Shown: positions 38,465 through 46,612 of the stretch, piece after piece
Position numbering within the stretch: position 1 is the stretch's first letter
How the letters are laid out: every line of letters starts with the position of its first letter
From: Streptomyces sp. NRRL S-118
GTDB taxonomy: Bacteria > Actinomycetota > Actinomycetes > Streptomycetales > Streptomycetaceae
Direction of reading: 5' to 3'
Length of the DNA: 64,000 nucleotides
NCBI RefSeq assembly: GCF_000716335.1
Contig: NZ_KL591016.1
Span: forward strand, 2,999 to 66,998
Notes under the pieces: generated by a model
Told to the model about the DNA's origin: nothing
What the model saw: only the letters and a program-made list of their open reading frames with translations
Databases searched by the model: none
Translations under genes and position numbers: made by a program

Positions 38465-38490
38465 GGAACCGTGGGGCCCTGATAGCGGTT
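38465..38490 (+). promoter_or_regulatory. Possible ECF-sigma promoter of the NlpC/P60 gene
   Basis: GGAAC (38465-38469), 18 bases, then GTT (38488-38490). This is close to the SigR consensus GGAAT-N18-GTT. Transcription would begin about at the ATG (38497), and the gene indeed has no clear ribosome site, so a leaderless transcript is possible. Confidence 0.35.
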
Positions 38491-38496
38491 GTACTC

Positions 38497-39336
38497 ATGT
38501 CCCACACCGCTCACATACCCAGCCACCGGAAGCCCCGCCGCAGCGGCTCCAAGCTCGCGCTGCGCGCCGGAGTTGCCGGTGGCGTCCTCAGCACCGTCGC
38601 GGTGGCCGGTGCCGCGGGCCCGGCCCAGGCCGACCCGGTGACCGAGACCATCGAGATGCCCGCGCTCGGCGGTGGCGTCTCCGCGGACCTGTCGAGCGCC
38701 GTCGCCGCCTCCGCCGAGGCGACGCAGCAGATCGCCCTCGACATGGAGCTCCAGGCCCAGGAGAACGCCGCGGCGGTCAAGGCCGCCAAGGAGGCCAGGA
38801 CCGCCAAGCAGGAGGCCGAGCGCAAGGCGGAGGCCGAGCGGAAGGCGGCGGAGAAGGCCCGCGCCGAGGCCCAGGAGCGCGCCAACCGCTCCACCGAGCG
38901 CACCACGCTCGCCGCCTCGGCCCCGGACTCCTCCGACTCCTCCGACGAGGGCGGCTCCTCCTACGACTCCTCGCCGGCGACCGGCTCGGCCGCGGCGATC
39001 GTCGCCTTCGCCCGTGCCCAGGTCGGCGACGCGTACGTCATGGGCGGCACCGGCCCCAACTCGTGGGACTGCTCCGGCCTCGTCCAGGCCGCGTACCGCC
39101 AGGCCGGCATCGACCTGCCGCGCGTCTCGGGCTCCCAGTCGAGCATGGGCACCTCCGTCTCGCTCGACAACCTCCAGCCCGGTGACATCCTCTACTGGGG
39201 CAGCCGGAGCAACTCGTACCACGTGGCGATCTACGTCGGCGGCGGCAACTTCGTCGGCGCGCAGAACCCGGGCACCGGCGTCGTCGAGCGGTCGCTCGAC
39301 TACGACCCGCCGTCCGGCGCGGTCCGCGTCCTCTGA
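38497..39336 (+). CDS. Secreted NlpC/P60 peptidoglycan endopeptidase
   Basis: 279-aa exported cell-wall hydrolase. Signal peptide at residues 1-46 (basic HRKPRRSGSKLALR, hydrophobic core, AQA). Then a Lys/Glu/Ala-rich coiled-coil (about 80-130: AKEARTAKQEAERKAEAERK), a Ser/Asp-rich linker, and the C40 peptidase domain (165-279) with Cys192 (WDCSGLVQ) and His242 (YHVAIYVGG). It cuts peptide stems in peptidoglycan and probably acts in germination or growth. Start chosen at ATG 38497 because the signal peptide begins there; the frame continues upstream without coding character. It is preceded by a Crp-like site and followed by a strong terminator shared with the next, convergent gene. Confidence 0.92.
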   Translation: MSHTAHIPSHRKPRRSGSKLALRAGVAGGVLSTVAVAGAAGPAQADPVTETIEMPALGGGVSADLSSAVAASAEATQQIALDMELQAQENAAAVKAAKEARTAKQEAERKAEAERKAAEKARAEAQERANRSTERTTLAASAPDSSDSSDEGGSSYDSSPATGSAAAIVAFARAQVGDAYVMGGTGPNSWDCSGLVQAAYRQAGIDLPRVSGSQSSMGTSVSLDNLQPGDILYWGSRSNSYHVAIYVGGGNFVGAQNPGTGVVERSLDYDPPSGAVRVL

Positions 39337-39360
39337 CCGGAGCCGTACGCACACGGCAGA

Positions 39361-39403
39361 AAGGGCCGTCGCTCCCCCGCTCGGGGAGGGAGCGACGGCC
39401 CTT
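39361..39403. terminator. Bidirectional terminator
   Basis: AAGGGCCGTCGCTCCC (39361-39376) pairs perfectly with its 16-base complement at 39388-39403 around an 11-nt loop. It sits between the convergent ends of the NlpC/P60 gene and the reductase gene and can serve both. Confidence 0.92.
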
Positions 39404-39432
39404 CGCCGTGTCCGGCCCGGCCGGCGCCGGGC

Positions 39433-40725
39433 TCAGGCCTTCGGCGCCACCTTCGACAGGCCATTGATGATCCGGTCCATCGCGTCGCCGCCCGTCGGGT
39501 CGGTGAGGTTGGCGAGCAGCTTCAGCGTGAACTTCATCAGCAGCGGATGCGTCAGGCCGCGCTGCGTGGCGATCTTCATGACCTTCGGGTTGCCGATCAG
39601 CTTCACGAAGGCGCGGCCGAGCGTGTAGTAGCCGCCGTAGGTGTCCTTCAGGATCTTCGGGTACGACTGGAGGGCCAGCTCCCGCTGGGCCGGGGTCGCG
39701 CGGGCGTGCGCCTGGACGATGACGTCCGCGGCGATCTGGCCGGACTCCATGGCGTACGCGATGCCCTCGCCGTTGAACGGGTTGACCAGACCGCCCGCGT
39801 CGCCGACCAGCAGCAGGCCGCGCGTGTAGTGGGGCTGGCGGTTGAAGGCCATGGGCAGCGCGGCACCGCGGATCGGGCCGGTCATGTTCTCGGGGACGTA
39901 CCCCCAGTCCTCCGGCATCGAGGCGCACCACGCCTTGAGGACCTCGCGCCAGTCCAGCTCCTTGAAGGAGTCGGAGGTGTTGAGGACGCCGAGGCCGACG
40001 TTCGACGTGCCGTCTCCCATGCCGAAGATCCAGCCGTAGCCGGGCAGCAGCCGGTCCTCGCCCGGGCCGCGCCGGTCCCACAGCTCCAGCCAGGACTCCA
40101 GGTAGTCGTCGTCGTGGCGCGGGGAGGTGAAATACGTGCGGACGGCCACGCCCATCGGCCGGTCCTCGCGCCGGTGCAGCCCCATGGCCAGCGACAGCCG
40201 GGTGGAGTTGCCGTCGGCGGCGACGACCAGCGGCGCGTGGAAGGTGACCGGCGTCTTGTCCTCGCCGAGCCGGGCCTGCACACCGGTGATCCGGCCGGTG
40301 CGGTCGTCGATGACCGGCGCGCCGACGTTGCAGCGCTCGTACAGCCGCGCGCCGGCCTTCTGCGCCTGGCGGGCGAGCTGCTCGTCGAAGTCGTCGCGCT
40401 TGCGCACCAGTCCGTAGTCCGGGTAGCTGGCGAGTTCCGGCCAGTCGAGCTGGAGACGCACCCCGCCGCCGATGATGCGCAGGCCCTTGTTGCGCAGCCA
40501 GCCCGCTTCCTCGGAGATGTCGATGCCCATCGCGACGAGCTGCTTGGTGGCGCGCGGGGTCAGACCGTCGCCGCAGACCTTCTCGCGCGGGAACGCCGTC
40601 TTCTCCAGGAGCAGGACGTCCAGACCCGCCTTGGCCAGGTAGTACGCGGTCGTCGAGCCGGCCGGGCCCGCCCCGACGACGATCACATCCGCGGTGTGTT
40701 CGGAGAGGGACTGCTGCTCGGTCAC
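39433..40725 (-). CDS. Geranylgeranyl-reductase-family flavoprotein (MenJ-like)
   Basis: 430-aa FAD-dependent reductase. The FAD loop is VIVVGAGPAGSTTAYYLAKA (14-33), with EKVCGDGLTPRA just after and the second FAD motif LLLVGDAGGLVNPFNGEGIA. This family saturates prenyl double bonds. The mycobacterial member MenJ reduces one isoprene unit of menaquinone. Here it lies among complex I, menG and mqn genes, so acting on the menaquinone tail, or on isoprenoid lipids, is likely. Start is GTG 40725 with GGGAGA upstream. Confidence 0.88.
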   Translation of the reverse strand: MTEQQSLSEHTADVIVVGAGPAGSTTAYYLAKAGLDVLLLEKTAFPREKVCGDGLTPRATKQLVAMGIDISEEAGWLRNKGLRIIGGGVRLQLDWPELASYPDYGLVRKRDDFDEQLARQAQKAGARLYERCNVGAPVIDDRTGRITGVQARLGEDKTPVTFHAPLVVAADGNSTRLSLAMGLHRREDRPMGVAVRTYFTSPRHDDDYLESWLELWDRRGPGEDRLLPGYGWIFGMGDGTSNVGLGVLNTSDSFKELDWREVLKAWCASMPEDWGYVPENMTGPIRGAALPMAFNRQPHYTRGLLLVGDAGGLVNPFNGEGIAYAMESGQIAADVIVQAHARATPAQRELALQSYPKILKDTYGGYYTLGRAFVKLIGNPKVMKIATQRGLTHPLLMKFTLKLLANLTDPTGGDAMDRIINGLSKVAPKA

Positions 40726-40823
40726 GGCGGGGTCTCCCGAATACTCGAAATTGCGTACCGGACGGCACAGGTCATGTGCAGTCTAGGGGGACGTACGGAT
40801 CACCGACCCGAAGGGCCACCCCG

Positions 40824-41357
40824 ATGACTGAGCTGCTTCCCGGCGCCGTCGAGCCCGTTGTCCGCCTGCGCGTACCGACGGACGAGGACGCGTACGCCTG
40901 GCACCGGGTCTTCGACGATCCCGAGGTCATGGAGTTCTTCCAGGGCGGGCCGGCCGAGCTGTCCGTCTACCACGAGTTCACCGCCCGCCAGCGCCGGCAC
41001 GACGCCGAGCACGGCTTCTGCCTGTGGACCCTGCTGGACGAGGGCGGCGAGGTCATCGGCTTCACGGGCGCGCAGCCGTGGCCGCACGCCTGGGGGCCGG
41101 CCGGGGAGATAGAGATCGGCTGGCGGCTGGCACGGTCCGCCTGGGGCAAGGGGTACGCGACGGCCGCCGCCCGCGCCACCCTGGAGCGGCTGCGGGCGGC
41201 GGGGGTCGAGCGGGTGGTCGCCATGGTGAACACCCGCAACACGCGGTCGATGGCGGTGGCCCGGCGGCTCGGGATGACCCGGGCGGAGACGTACGCCATC
41301 CCCGGCAGCGGCGGGCAGGAGGGGTACTGCTTCCGCCTCCCCCTGACCGCCGCCTGA
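40824..41357 (+). CDS. GNAT-family N-acetyltransferase
   Basis: 177-aa acetyltransferase of the RimJ/RimL-like class. Acetyl-CoA binding is seen in EIEIGWRLARSAWGKGYATA, and NTRNTRSMAVARRLGM is the usual following helix. The start at 40824 has AAGGGCC upstream. It is divergent from the reductase gene. The substrate (an N-terminus, antibiotic or small amine) cannot be told from sequence. Confidence 0.88.
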   Translation: MTELLPGAVEPVVRLRVPTDEDAYAWHRVFDDPEVMEFFQGGPAELSVYHEFTARQRRHDAEHGFCLWTLLDEGGEVIGFTGAQPWPHAWGPAGEIEIGWRLARSAWGKGYATAAARATLERLRAAGVERVVAMVNTRNTRSMAVARRLGMTRAETYAIPGSGGQEGYCFRLPLTAA

Positions 41358-41379
41358 CGCGGCCGGACCTGCCGGCGCG

Positions 41380-43830
41380 TCAGTCCACGTCGTTGAGCGT
41401 CCAGGTGTCCAGGGCCACCTGGAACGTCTCACGGGCGGTGTCCCAGGCGTCCTCCTGCGCGGTGAAGTAGACGGCGTACTCGGTGCCGTCCGCGGCGATG
41501 TACGACTGGTCGACGGCGTGGATCGTCCGCCCGCCCTCGTCGGTGTACGTGTACTCCCAGATCGCGCCGGGCCGGCCCTGGAAGGTGTTGGCCTCCAGGC
41601 GCAGCCGCTGGTACCCGGCGTTCCTCTTGCGGGAGTTGGCCTCCAGGGTGGTGAGGTTCTCCAGCGAGGTGTACGGGGCGTCGTGGATCACGCCGACGAG
41701 GAAGTGCGCCATACCGGTGGACCCGGCGTAGGTGATCTGGCCCTTGGGCTCCTCCTTGACGCGGTCCCAGACGGAGGGGACGGCGAAGCTGAACCCGGCG
41801 GTGTCGGACACGAGCCGGTAGCCCTCGGGGACGGCGGGCGGCGTGGCACCGACGGGGTCGTCGACCGGGGTGGCCGTGGCGGAGGGGGCCGGGGAGGGTG
41901 TCCGGGAGGGCGCGGGGGCGGGTTTCGCGTCGCCCGCCGTCGGGCCGGGCGACGCGGTGCCCCCGGCCGTGGCGGAGGGCGCCGCCCCGACGGGTGACGG
42001 GGCCCCGCCGTCCCGCAGGAGGAGCGCCCCGGCGGTGGCGCCGCCCCCGACGACGAACGCCCCCGCGAGCACGGCCACCCACATCCCGACGCGCCGGGTG
42101 CCGGGCCGCGGGTCCGCCGGCCCGGAAACCCCGGCCGGGGCTTGCGGGGCGAGGGGAGCCTGCGGGGCGGGAGGAGCGGCAGGAGCAGCCGGGGCCTGCG
42201 GGGCGGCGGGCACCACCGGGGCCTGCGGGACGGCGGGCACCTCCGAGGCGGCCGGGGCGGCGGGCACCACCGGGGCCTGCGGGACGGCGGGCATCACCGG
42301 GACGGCAGGTGCGGCCAGGGCGGCCGGGGCCTCCGGGGCGGCGGGCATCACCGGGGCCTCCGGGGTCTCCGGGGTCTCCGGGGTCTCCGCGGCGGGGAAC
42401 GCGGACGGGGCCTGCGGATACGCGGCCGGGCCGGCCGGGTACGCCGCGGGCGGCGGCGCCGGGGCGGTCACCGCGGACGGGGCGCGGTGCAGCACGCGCA
42501 GGAGCGCGGGCGCGGCGAGCGTCGCGGCGGACGTCCACAGCAGGCCGAACAGCAGCGCGTCCGCGCCGCTCGGGGCGACCTCGTAGGCGCCCTGGCCGCC
42601 GAAGCCGTCCACCGCCCCCGACACCCGGCCCGACACCCCGCTCACCGCGGTCAGCAGCAGGTACAGGCCCAGGAAGCAGCCGGCCGTGAGCAGGTGCGCG
42701 GACCGGTCGGGCGTACGGCGGGCCGCCCACAGGCCGAGCGTCAGCGCGGCCGCCACCCCGAGGGCGACGAGCCCGGCCACCGCGCCCGCGCCCAGCTCGT
42801 CACCGATCTCCGGCAGGCCGACGCCGCCGTGCCCGACGGTCGGCCCGACCAGGTCGAAGCGGCCCTGGAGGTCGTACTCCACCGGTACGCCCCAGCTCAG
42901 GCCGAGCACCGCGAGGCCGATGTTGGGCAGGACGGGCAGGGTGAGCAGCAGCGCCCGGCCGTCCACGTCGTCGCCGTTCGCGCAGGCGACGAAGCCGACG
43001 ACCGCGCACACCGCCACCAGCACCCCCAGCACCCGCACGGCCGTGCCGAGCGCCCGCAGCGGCGCGTACCGCTCCAGGGTGTCGCGGCCCAGGACCCCGG
43101 CGCTCACCGCGGCGGTCAGGACGAGCGCGCCCAGCGCGGCGAGCGGAGCGGAGGAGGACACCTCCACCCCGGCCACCTCGGGCCGGGCGAACAGCCCGAG
43201 CACCAGCACCACGCCGCCGCCGAGCAACCCGGTGCGCACGGCCACGTCGGCGCCTTCGCCCCGCGACCGAAGCCGCCGCGCCCCCACGTACACCGCGGCG
43301 GCCCACAGGGCGGTGACGGTCAGCGGTACCAGGGAGAGTTCGGCGCCGCCCTGCGCGAAGGCACCGTCCTGCCCGAAGGCGTCACCGTCGCCGTAGCCGT
43401 ACCCGCCGCCGTGGGGCCGTCCGCCGGACGCCGCGACCCCGAAGCCGCCGCCGAACGCCTGGAGCAGCAGTGCCAACGCGATCCGCAGCCGGTCGCTCCA
43501 GCCGACGACGACCTCGTCCTCCTGGCCGTACGACGGGACCGCCGCCGCCACGGCGAGCACCAGCAGCAGGGCGACCGGCCAGGCGACGGCCTTCGCCGCG
43601 GACGCCCAGTCGCCGCGCAGGGCCCGGCCGAGGAACAGCCCGACGGCCGTCGGCTGCGCGGGCTCGGGGGCGGGGGCGCCAGGGGCGTACGCGGGCGGCG
43701 GGGGGCCGGCCGGAGGCGCCGCGGGAGGCGGGGCCACCGGCGGCACGGGCAGCCGCTCCCGCCCGCACTTCGTGCAGAAGCGCGCCTCGTCCGCGGACGG
43801 GGTCCCGCAGTGCGGGCAGTACGACGCCAT
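41380..43830 (-). CDS. Large zinc-ribbon membrane protein with proline-rich linker and extracellular domain
   Basis: 816-aa protein. It opens with a zinc ribbon (Cys5, Cys8, Cys19, Cys22: [18 protein letters not shown]), then a Pro/Ala segment, about ten hydrophobic helices (residues ~80-470), a 150-residue Pro/Ala/Val linker with 18-residue repeats ([14 protein letters not shown]), one more helix ([20 protein letters not shown]), a Ser/Thr/Pro stretch, and an outside domain of about 150 residues ([38 protein letters not shown]) resembling PsbP/DUF1795-like folds. The C-terminal fold also occurs on actinobacterial kinases and anti-sigma-type proteins. Function is unknown; a signalling or envelope-sensing role is a guess. 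Confidence 0.8.
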   Translation of the reverse strand: MASYCPHCGTPSADEARFCTKCGRERLPVPPVAPPPAAPPAGPPPPAYAPGAPAPEPAQPTAVGLFLGRALRGDWASAAKAVAWPVALLLVLAVAAAVPSYGQEDEVVVGWSDRLRIALALLLQAFGGGFGVAASGGRPHGGGYGYGDGDAFGQDGAFAQGGAELSLVPLTVTALWAAAVYVGARRLRSRGEGADVAVRTGLLGGGVVLVLGLFARPEVAGVEVSSSAPLAALGALVLTAAVSAGVLGRDTLERYAPLRALGTAVRVLGVLVAVCAVVGFVACANGDDVDGRALLLTLPVLPNIGLAVLGLSWGVPVEYDLQGRFDLVGPTVGHGGVGLPEIGDELGAGAVAGLVALGVAAALTLGLWAARRTPDRSAHLLTAGCFLGLYLLLTAVSGVSGRVSGAVDGFGGQGAYEVAPSGADALLFGLLWTSAATLAAPALLRVLHRAPSAVTAPAPPPAAYPAGPAAYPQAPSAFPAAETPETPETPEAPVMPAAPEAPAALAAPAVPVMPAVPQAPVVPAAPAASEVPAVPQAPVVPAAPQAPAAPAAPPAPQAPLAPQAPAGVSGPADPRPGTRRVGMWVAVLAGAFVVGGGATAGALLLRDGGAPSPVGAAPSATAGGTASPGPTAGDAKPAPAPSRTPSPAPSATATPVDDPVGATPPAVPEGYRLVSDTAGFSFAVPSVWDRVKEEPKGQITYAGSTGMAHFLVGVIHDAPYTSLENLTTLEANSRKRNAGYQRLRLEANTFQGRPGAIWEYTYTDEGGRTIHAVDQSYIAADGTEYAVYFTAQEDAWDTARETFQVALDTWTLNDVD
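42201..42293. repeat. 54-bp direct repeat in the proline-rich linker
   Basis: A stretch of at least 39 identical bases starting GGGCGGCGGGCACCACCGGG occurs at 42201 and 42255. The period of 54 bp equals 18 codons and encodes the repeated [14 protein letters not shown] units. This points to recent duplication within the linker. Confidence 0.85.
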
Positions 43831-43911
43831 GGGTGCTCCGGGTGGAGGAGGGACGGGGAACGACAGCGACCCATCTTGCCGGTTGCCGACTCCCCGTCAA
43901 CTCGCCGGGCG

Positions 43912-44607
43912 CTATGCCGACTTCGTACCCCGGTGCAGGGCCACGATCCCGCCCGTCAGGTTCCGCCAGGCCACCTTCGACCAGCCGGCCTTCTGCAGGA
44001 GGCCGGCGAGGACGGCCTGGTCGGGCCAGCTCTGGATGGACTCGGCGAGGTACACGTACGCGTCCGGGCTGGACGAGACGGCGCGGGCCACCGGCGGCAG
44101 CGCGCGCATCAGGTACTCCTCGTACACCGTCCGGAAGGGTGCCCAGGTGGGGTGCGAGAACTCGCAGATGACGACCCGTCCGCCCGGCTTGGTGACCCGG
44201 TACAGCTCGCGCAGCGCCGCGTCGGTGTCCTGGACGTTGCGCAGCCCGAAGGAGATGGTCACCGCGTCGAACGACTCGTCCCGGAAGGGCAGCCGCGTCG
44301 CGTCGCCCGCCGTCAGCGGCAGCCACGGGTGGCGCCGCTTGCCCTCGCGCAGCATGCCGAGCGAGAAGTCGCACGGCACGACGTACGCCCCGGTGCGCGC
44401 GAACGGCAGGGACGAGGTGCCGGTGCCGGCCGCCAGGTCGAGGACCTTCTGCCCGGGCCGGGCGTCGACCGCCTTGGCGACCTCCTTGCGCCACCGCCGG
44501 TCCTGGCCGAGCGAGAGCACGTCGTTGGTGAGGTCGTAGTTCGCCGCCACGTCGTCGAACATCGAGGCGACTTCGTGCGGCTTCTTGTCCAGGCTGGCTC
44601 GGGTCAC
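43912..44607 (-). CDS. menG: Demethylmenaquinone methyltransferase
   Basis: 231-aa SAM-dependent C-methyltransferase of the UbiE/MenG family, adding the ring methyl in the last step of menaquinone synthesis. Signatures are [23 protein letters not shown], the SAM loop [16 protein letters not shown] and the family pattern [20 protein letters not shown]. The start is GTG 44607; no ribosome site precedes it, but TTGAAT lies 6 nt upstream and could be a -10 for a leaderless transcript. It is near mqnC and mqnA. Confidence 0.93.
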   Translation of the reverse strand: MTRASLDKKPHEVASMFDDVAANYDLTNDVLSLGQDRRWRKEVAKAVDARPGQKVLDLAAGTGTSSLPFARTGAYVVPCDFSLGMLREGKRRHPWLPLTAGDATRLPFRDESFDAVTISFGLRNVQDTDAALRELYRVTKPGGRVVICEFSHPTWAPFRTVYEEYLMRALPPVARAVSSSPDAYVYLAESIQSWPDQAVLAGLLQKAGWSKVAWRNLTGGIVALHRGTKSA

Positions 44608-44655
44608 GCACCCATTCAAGCAGGCACCCGGGTCCCCGGACCTGGAGGGCCCGGA

Positions 44656-44701
44656 TGTCCTCCGGACCGGGCCGCGGGAGCCCGGCGGGATCCGGAGGAC
44701 A
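44656..44701 (-). terminator. Two-tier hairpin between the mqnC unit and menG
   Basis: TGTCCTCCGGA (44656-44666) pairs with TCCGGAGGACA (44691-44701), and inside it CCGGGC (44667-44672) pairs with GCCCGG (44680-44685). It starts 4 bp after the stop of the amidohydrolase-like gene and probably ends that operon. Confidence 0.75.
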
Positions 44702-44705
44702 CGCC

Positions 44706-45305
44706 CTACGCCCTCCGGTACACCAGCCGCCCGCCGAGCACGGTGGCCACGCACGTGGAGGCGCCGCGCCGCACCAGCTCGGTGCGGTCCGGCACGTCGA
44801 AGACGGCGAAGCGGGCGGGGCCGCCCGCCGCGAGGGCCGGCAGCAGGACGAGCGGCACCGGGGAGAAGGACGGCGGCCCCGGCAGCACCGGCGGGCGTCC
44901 GCCCACGGCGAGCCCGGCCCGCCGCACCGCGTCCAGGGCCGCGCGGGAGCGCAGTTCACCGGCGACGGCGACCGTGCCGTGCGCCAGCATCCGCTGCACC
45001 CCGCGCCGTGCGCTGGCGCCCCGCAGGGACGCGTCGGCGCGGAACAGCGCCTGGGCGCGCTCCCCGGTGAGCGGTTCGGTGCCGAGCCGGTCCGCCTCGC
45101 GCGGGTCGGGGTGGTACGCCTGCTCCAGGAGCTCGGGCCCGTACGGGTTGAGCAGTCCGGGTGTGAGGATGCCGGGCCACCGCCGCACCCGCGCCTGCGG
45201 GTGCGCGGCGGCGAGCTCCTCGTACGGGCCGACGGCGGCGATGCGCGCGCCGTCGGCCAGGACCGCCGCCCCGGGCGTGGCTTCGGCGACGTGGATCGTC
45301 AGCAC
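44706..45305 (-). CDS. Truncated amidohydrolase-like (imidazolonepropionase-like) protein
   Basis: 199-aa protein with the beginning and end of the amidohydrolase composite domain ([20 protein letters not shown]; end [31 protein letters not shown]). The metal-binding HxH motif after the first strand is missing: [13 protein letters not shown] stands where HPGLVDCHTH would be. Most of the catalytic barrel is also absent. It begins 7 bp after mqnC, so the two are co-translated. In other bacteria an amidohydrolase deaminates aminofutalosine; this protein lacks the residues to do so. A non-catalytic or scaffold role, or decay, is possible. Confidence 0.7.
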   Translation of the reverse strand: MLTIHVAEATPGAAVLADGARIAAVGPYEELAAAHPQARVRRWPGILTPGLLNPYGPELLEQAYHPDPREADRLGTEPLTGERAQALFRADASLRGASARRGVQRMLAHGTVAVAGELRSRAALDAVRRAGLAVGGRPPVLPGPPSFSPVPLVLLPALAAGGPARFAVFDVPDRTELVRRGASTCVATVLGGRLVYRRA

Positions 45306-45312
45306 GGCCGGC

Positions 45313-46512
45313 TCAGTTCGCGCTCAGCAGCTTCAGCTCGGGGTGGGCGGTGCCACCCTCGATGGCGGTGGACGAGATGTGCGAGGCGACGCGCTCGTCG
45401 ACCGGGTCGTTCGCCGGGTCGTCGTGGACGAGGATGTGCTCGTACGTCGTCGTGCGCTGTGCCGGGACGCGGTCGGCGGTGCGGATCATGTCGATCATCT
45501 CGCGCAGGTTGGAGCGGTGCTTCGCGCCCGCCGACGAGACGACGTTCTCCTCCAGCATGATGGACCCCAGATCGTCCGCGCCGTAGTGCAGGGTCAGTTG
45601 CCCGATCTCCTTGCCCGTGGTGAGCCAGGAGCCCTGGATGTGGGCGATGTTGTCCATGAAGAGCCGCGCGACGGCGATCATGCGCAGGTACTCGAAGAGG
45701 GTGGCCTGCGTACGGCCCTTCAGGTGGTTGTTCTCGGGCTGGTACGTGTACGGGATGAAGGCGCGGAAGCCGCCCGTGCGGTCCTGGACGTCACGGATCA
45801 TGCGCAGGTGCTCGATCCGCTCGGCGTTCGTCTCGCCGGTGCCCATGAGCATCGTGGAGGTGGACTCCACCCCCAGGTTGTGGGCGATCTCCATGATCTC
45901 CAGCCACCGCTCGCCGGACTCCTTGAGCGGCGCGATCGCCTTGCGCGGCCGCTCGGGCAGCAGCTCGGCGCCGGCGCCCGCGAAGGAGTCGAGGCCGGCG
46001 GCGTGGATGCGGGTGATGGCCTCCTCGACGGAGACGCCGGAGATCCGGGCCATGTGCTCCACCTCGCTGGCGCCCAGCGAGTGGATGACGAGCTGCGGGA
46101 ACTCCTTCTTGATGGCCGCGAAGTGCTTCTCGTAGTACTCGACGCCGTAGTCCGGGTGGTGCCCGCCCTGGAACATGATCTGCGTGCCGCCGAGCTCCAC
46201 GGTCTCCGCGCAGCGGCGCAGGATGTCGTCGAGGTCCCGGGTCCAGCCCTTGGCGGTGTCCTTCGGCGGCGCGTAGAAGGCGCAGAACTTGCACGCGGTG
46301 ACGCACACGTTCGTGTAGTTGATGTTGCGCTCGATGATGTACGTGGCGATGTGCTCCGTACCGGCGTAGCGCCGCCGCCGCACCGCGTCCGCCGCCGCAC
46401 CGAGCGCGTGGAGGGGAGCCGACCGGTAGAGGTCGAGCGCCTCCTCGGGGGTGATCCGCCCACCCTCGGCGGCGCGGTCGAGAACGGACTGGAGGTCGGC
46501 CTTCTCGGTCAC
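45313..46512 (-). CDS. mqnC: Cyclic dehypoxanthinyl futalosine synthase
   Basis: 399-aa radical-SAM enzyme that cyclises dehypoxanthinyl futalosine in the futalosine menaquinone pathway. The cluster motif CX3CX2C is in NYTNVCVTACKFCAFY. MFQGGHHPDYGVEYYE and GLDSFAGAGAELLPERPR mark it as MqnC rather than MqnE (which has GGGAEIF). The start is GTG 46512 with AAAGGGA upstream; a -10-like TAGGCT lies about 40 bp before. It heads a two-gene unit with the amidohydrolase-like gene. Confidence 0.95.
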   Translation of the reverse strand: MTEKADLQSVLDRAAEGGRITPEEALDLYRSAPLHALGAAADAVRRRRYAGTEHIATYIIERNINYTNVCVTACKFCAFYAPPKDTAKGWTRDLDDILRRCAETVELGGTQIMFQGGHHPDYGVEYYEKHFAAIKKEFPQLVIHSLGASEVEHMARISGVSVEEAITRIHAAGLDSFAGAGAELLPERPRKAIAPLKESGERWLEIMEIAHNLGVESTSTMLMGTGETNAERIEHLRMIRDVQDRTGGFRAFIPYTYQPENNHLKGRTQATLFEYLRMIAVARLFMDNIAHIQGSWLTTGKEIGQLTLHYGADDLGSIMLEENVVSSAGAKHRSNLREMIDMIRTADRVPAQRTTTYEHILVHDDPANDPVDERVASHISSTAIEGGTAHPELKLLSAN

Positions 46513-46612
46513 CGGGTGTGTCCCTTTCGGCAGGGTTCTGGACGGACCGAACCAGCCTACGCCAGCGCCTCCGGCGGGTTTCGGGGCGGTGGGGTGCCCG
46601 CCGGTCCCCCAA

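Larger units (their letters stand above)
37805..38496. other. 692-bp regulatory gap between nuoA and the NlpC/P60 gene
   Basis: The gap holds the divergent control regions of the nuo operon (left) and the cell-wall hydrolase (right). Found inside: a Rex-like operator (37883), two Crp-like sites (37935 and 38245), two TGTGATCT direct repeats 33 bp apart (37934, 37967), GGTGA-N10-TCACC around TATAGG (38140-38159), two TGATCACG copies 12 bp apart (38348, 38360) and an ECF-type promoter (38465). It is less GC-rich than the genes. No convincing coding frame or known riboswitch was recognised. Confidence 0.7.

Noticed and set aside
38000..38496. A c-di-AMP (ydaO-type) riboswitch before the cell-wall hydrolase
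   Set aside because: Related Streptomyces hydrolase genes have one, but I could not find its conserved paired segments here.
41898..42689. An Arg/Pro-rich plus-strand frame opposite the zinc-ribbon gene
   Set aside because: It is the mirror of a repetitive Pro/Ala-coding region and has the amino-acid skew of a shadow frame.
44706..45305. Functional aminofutalosine deaminase
   Set aside because: The protein lacks the metal-binding HxH motif and most of the catalytic barrel of amidohydrolases.
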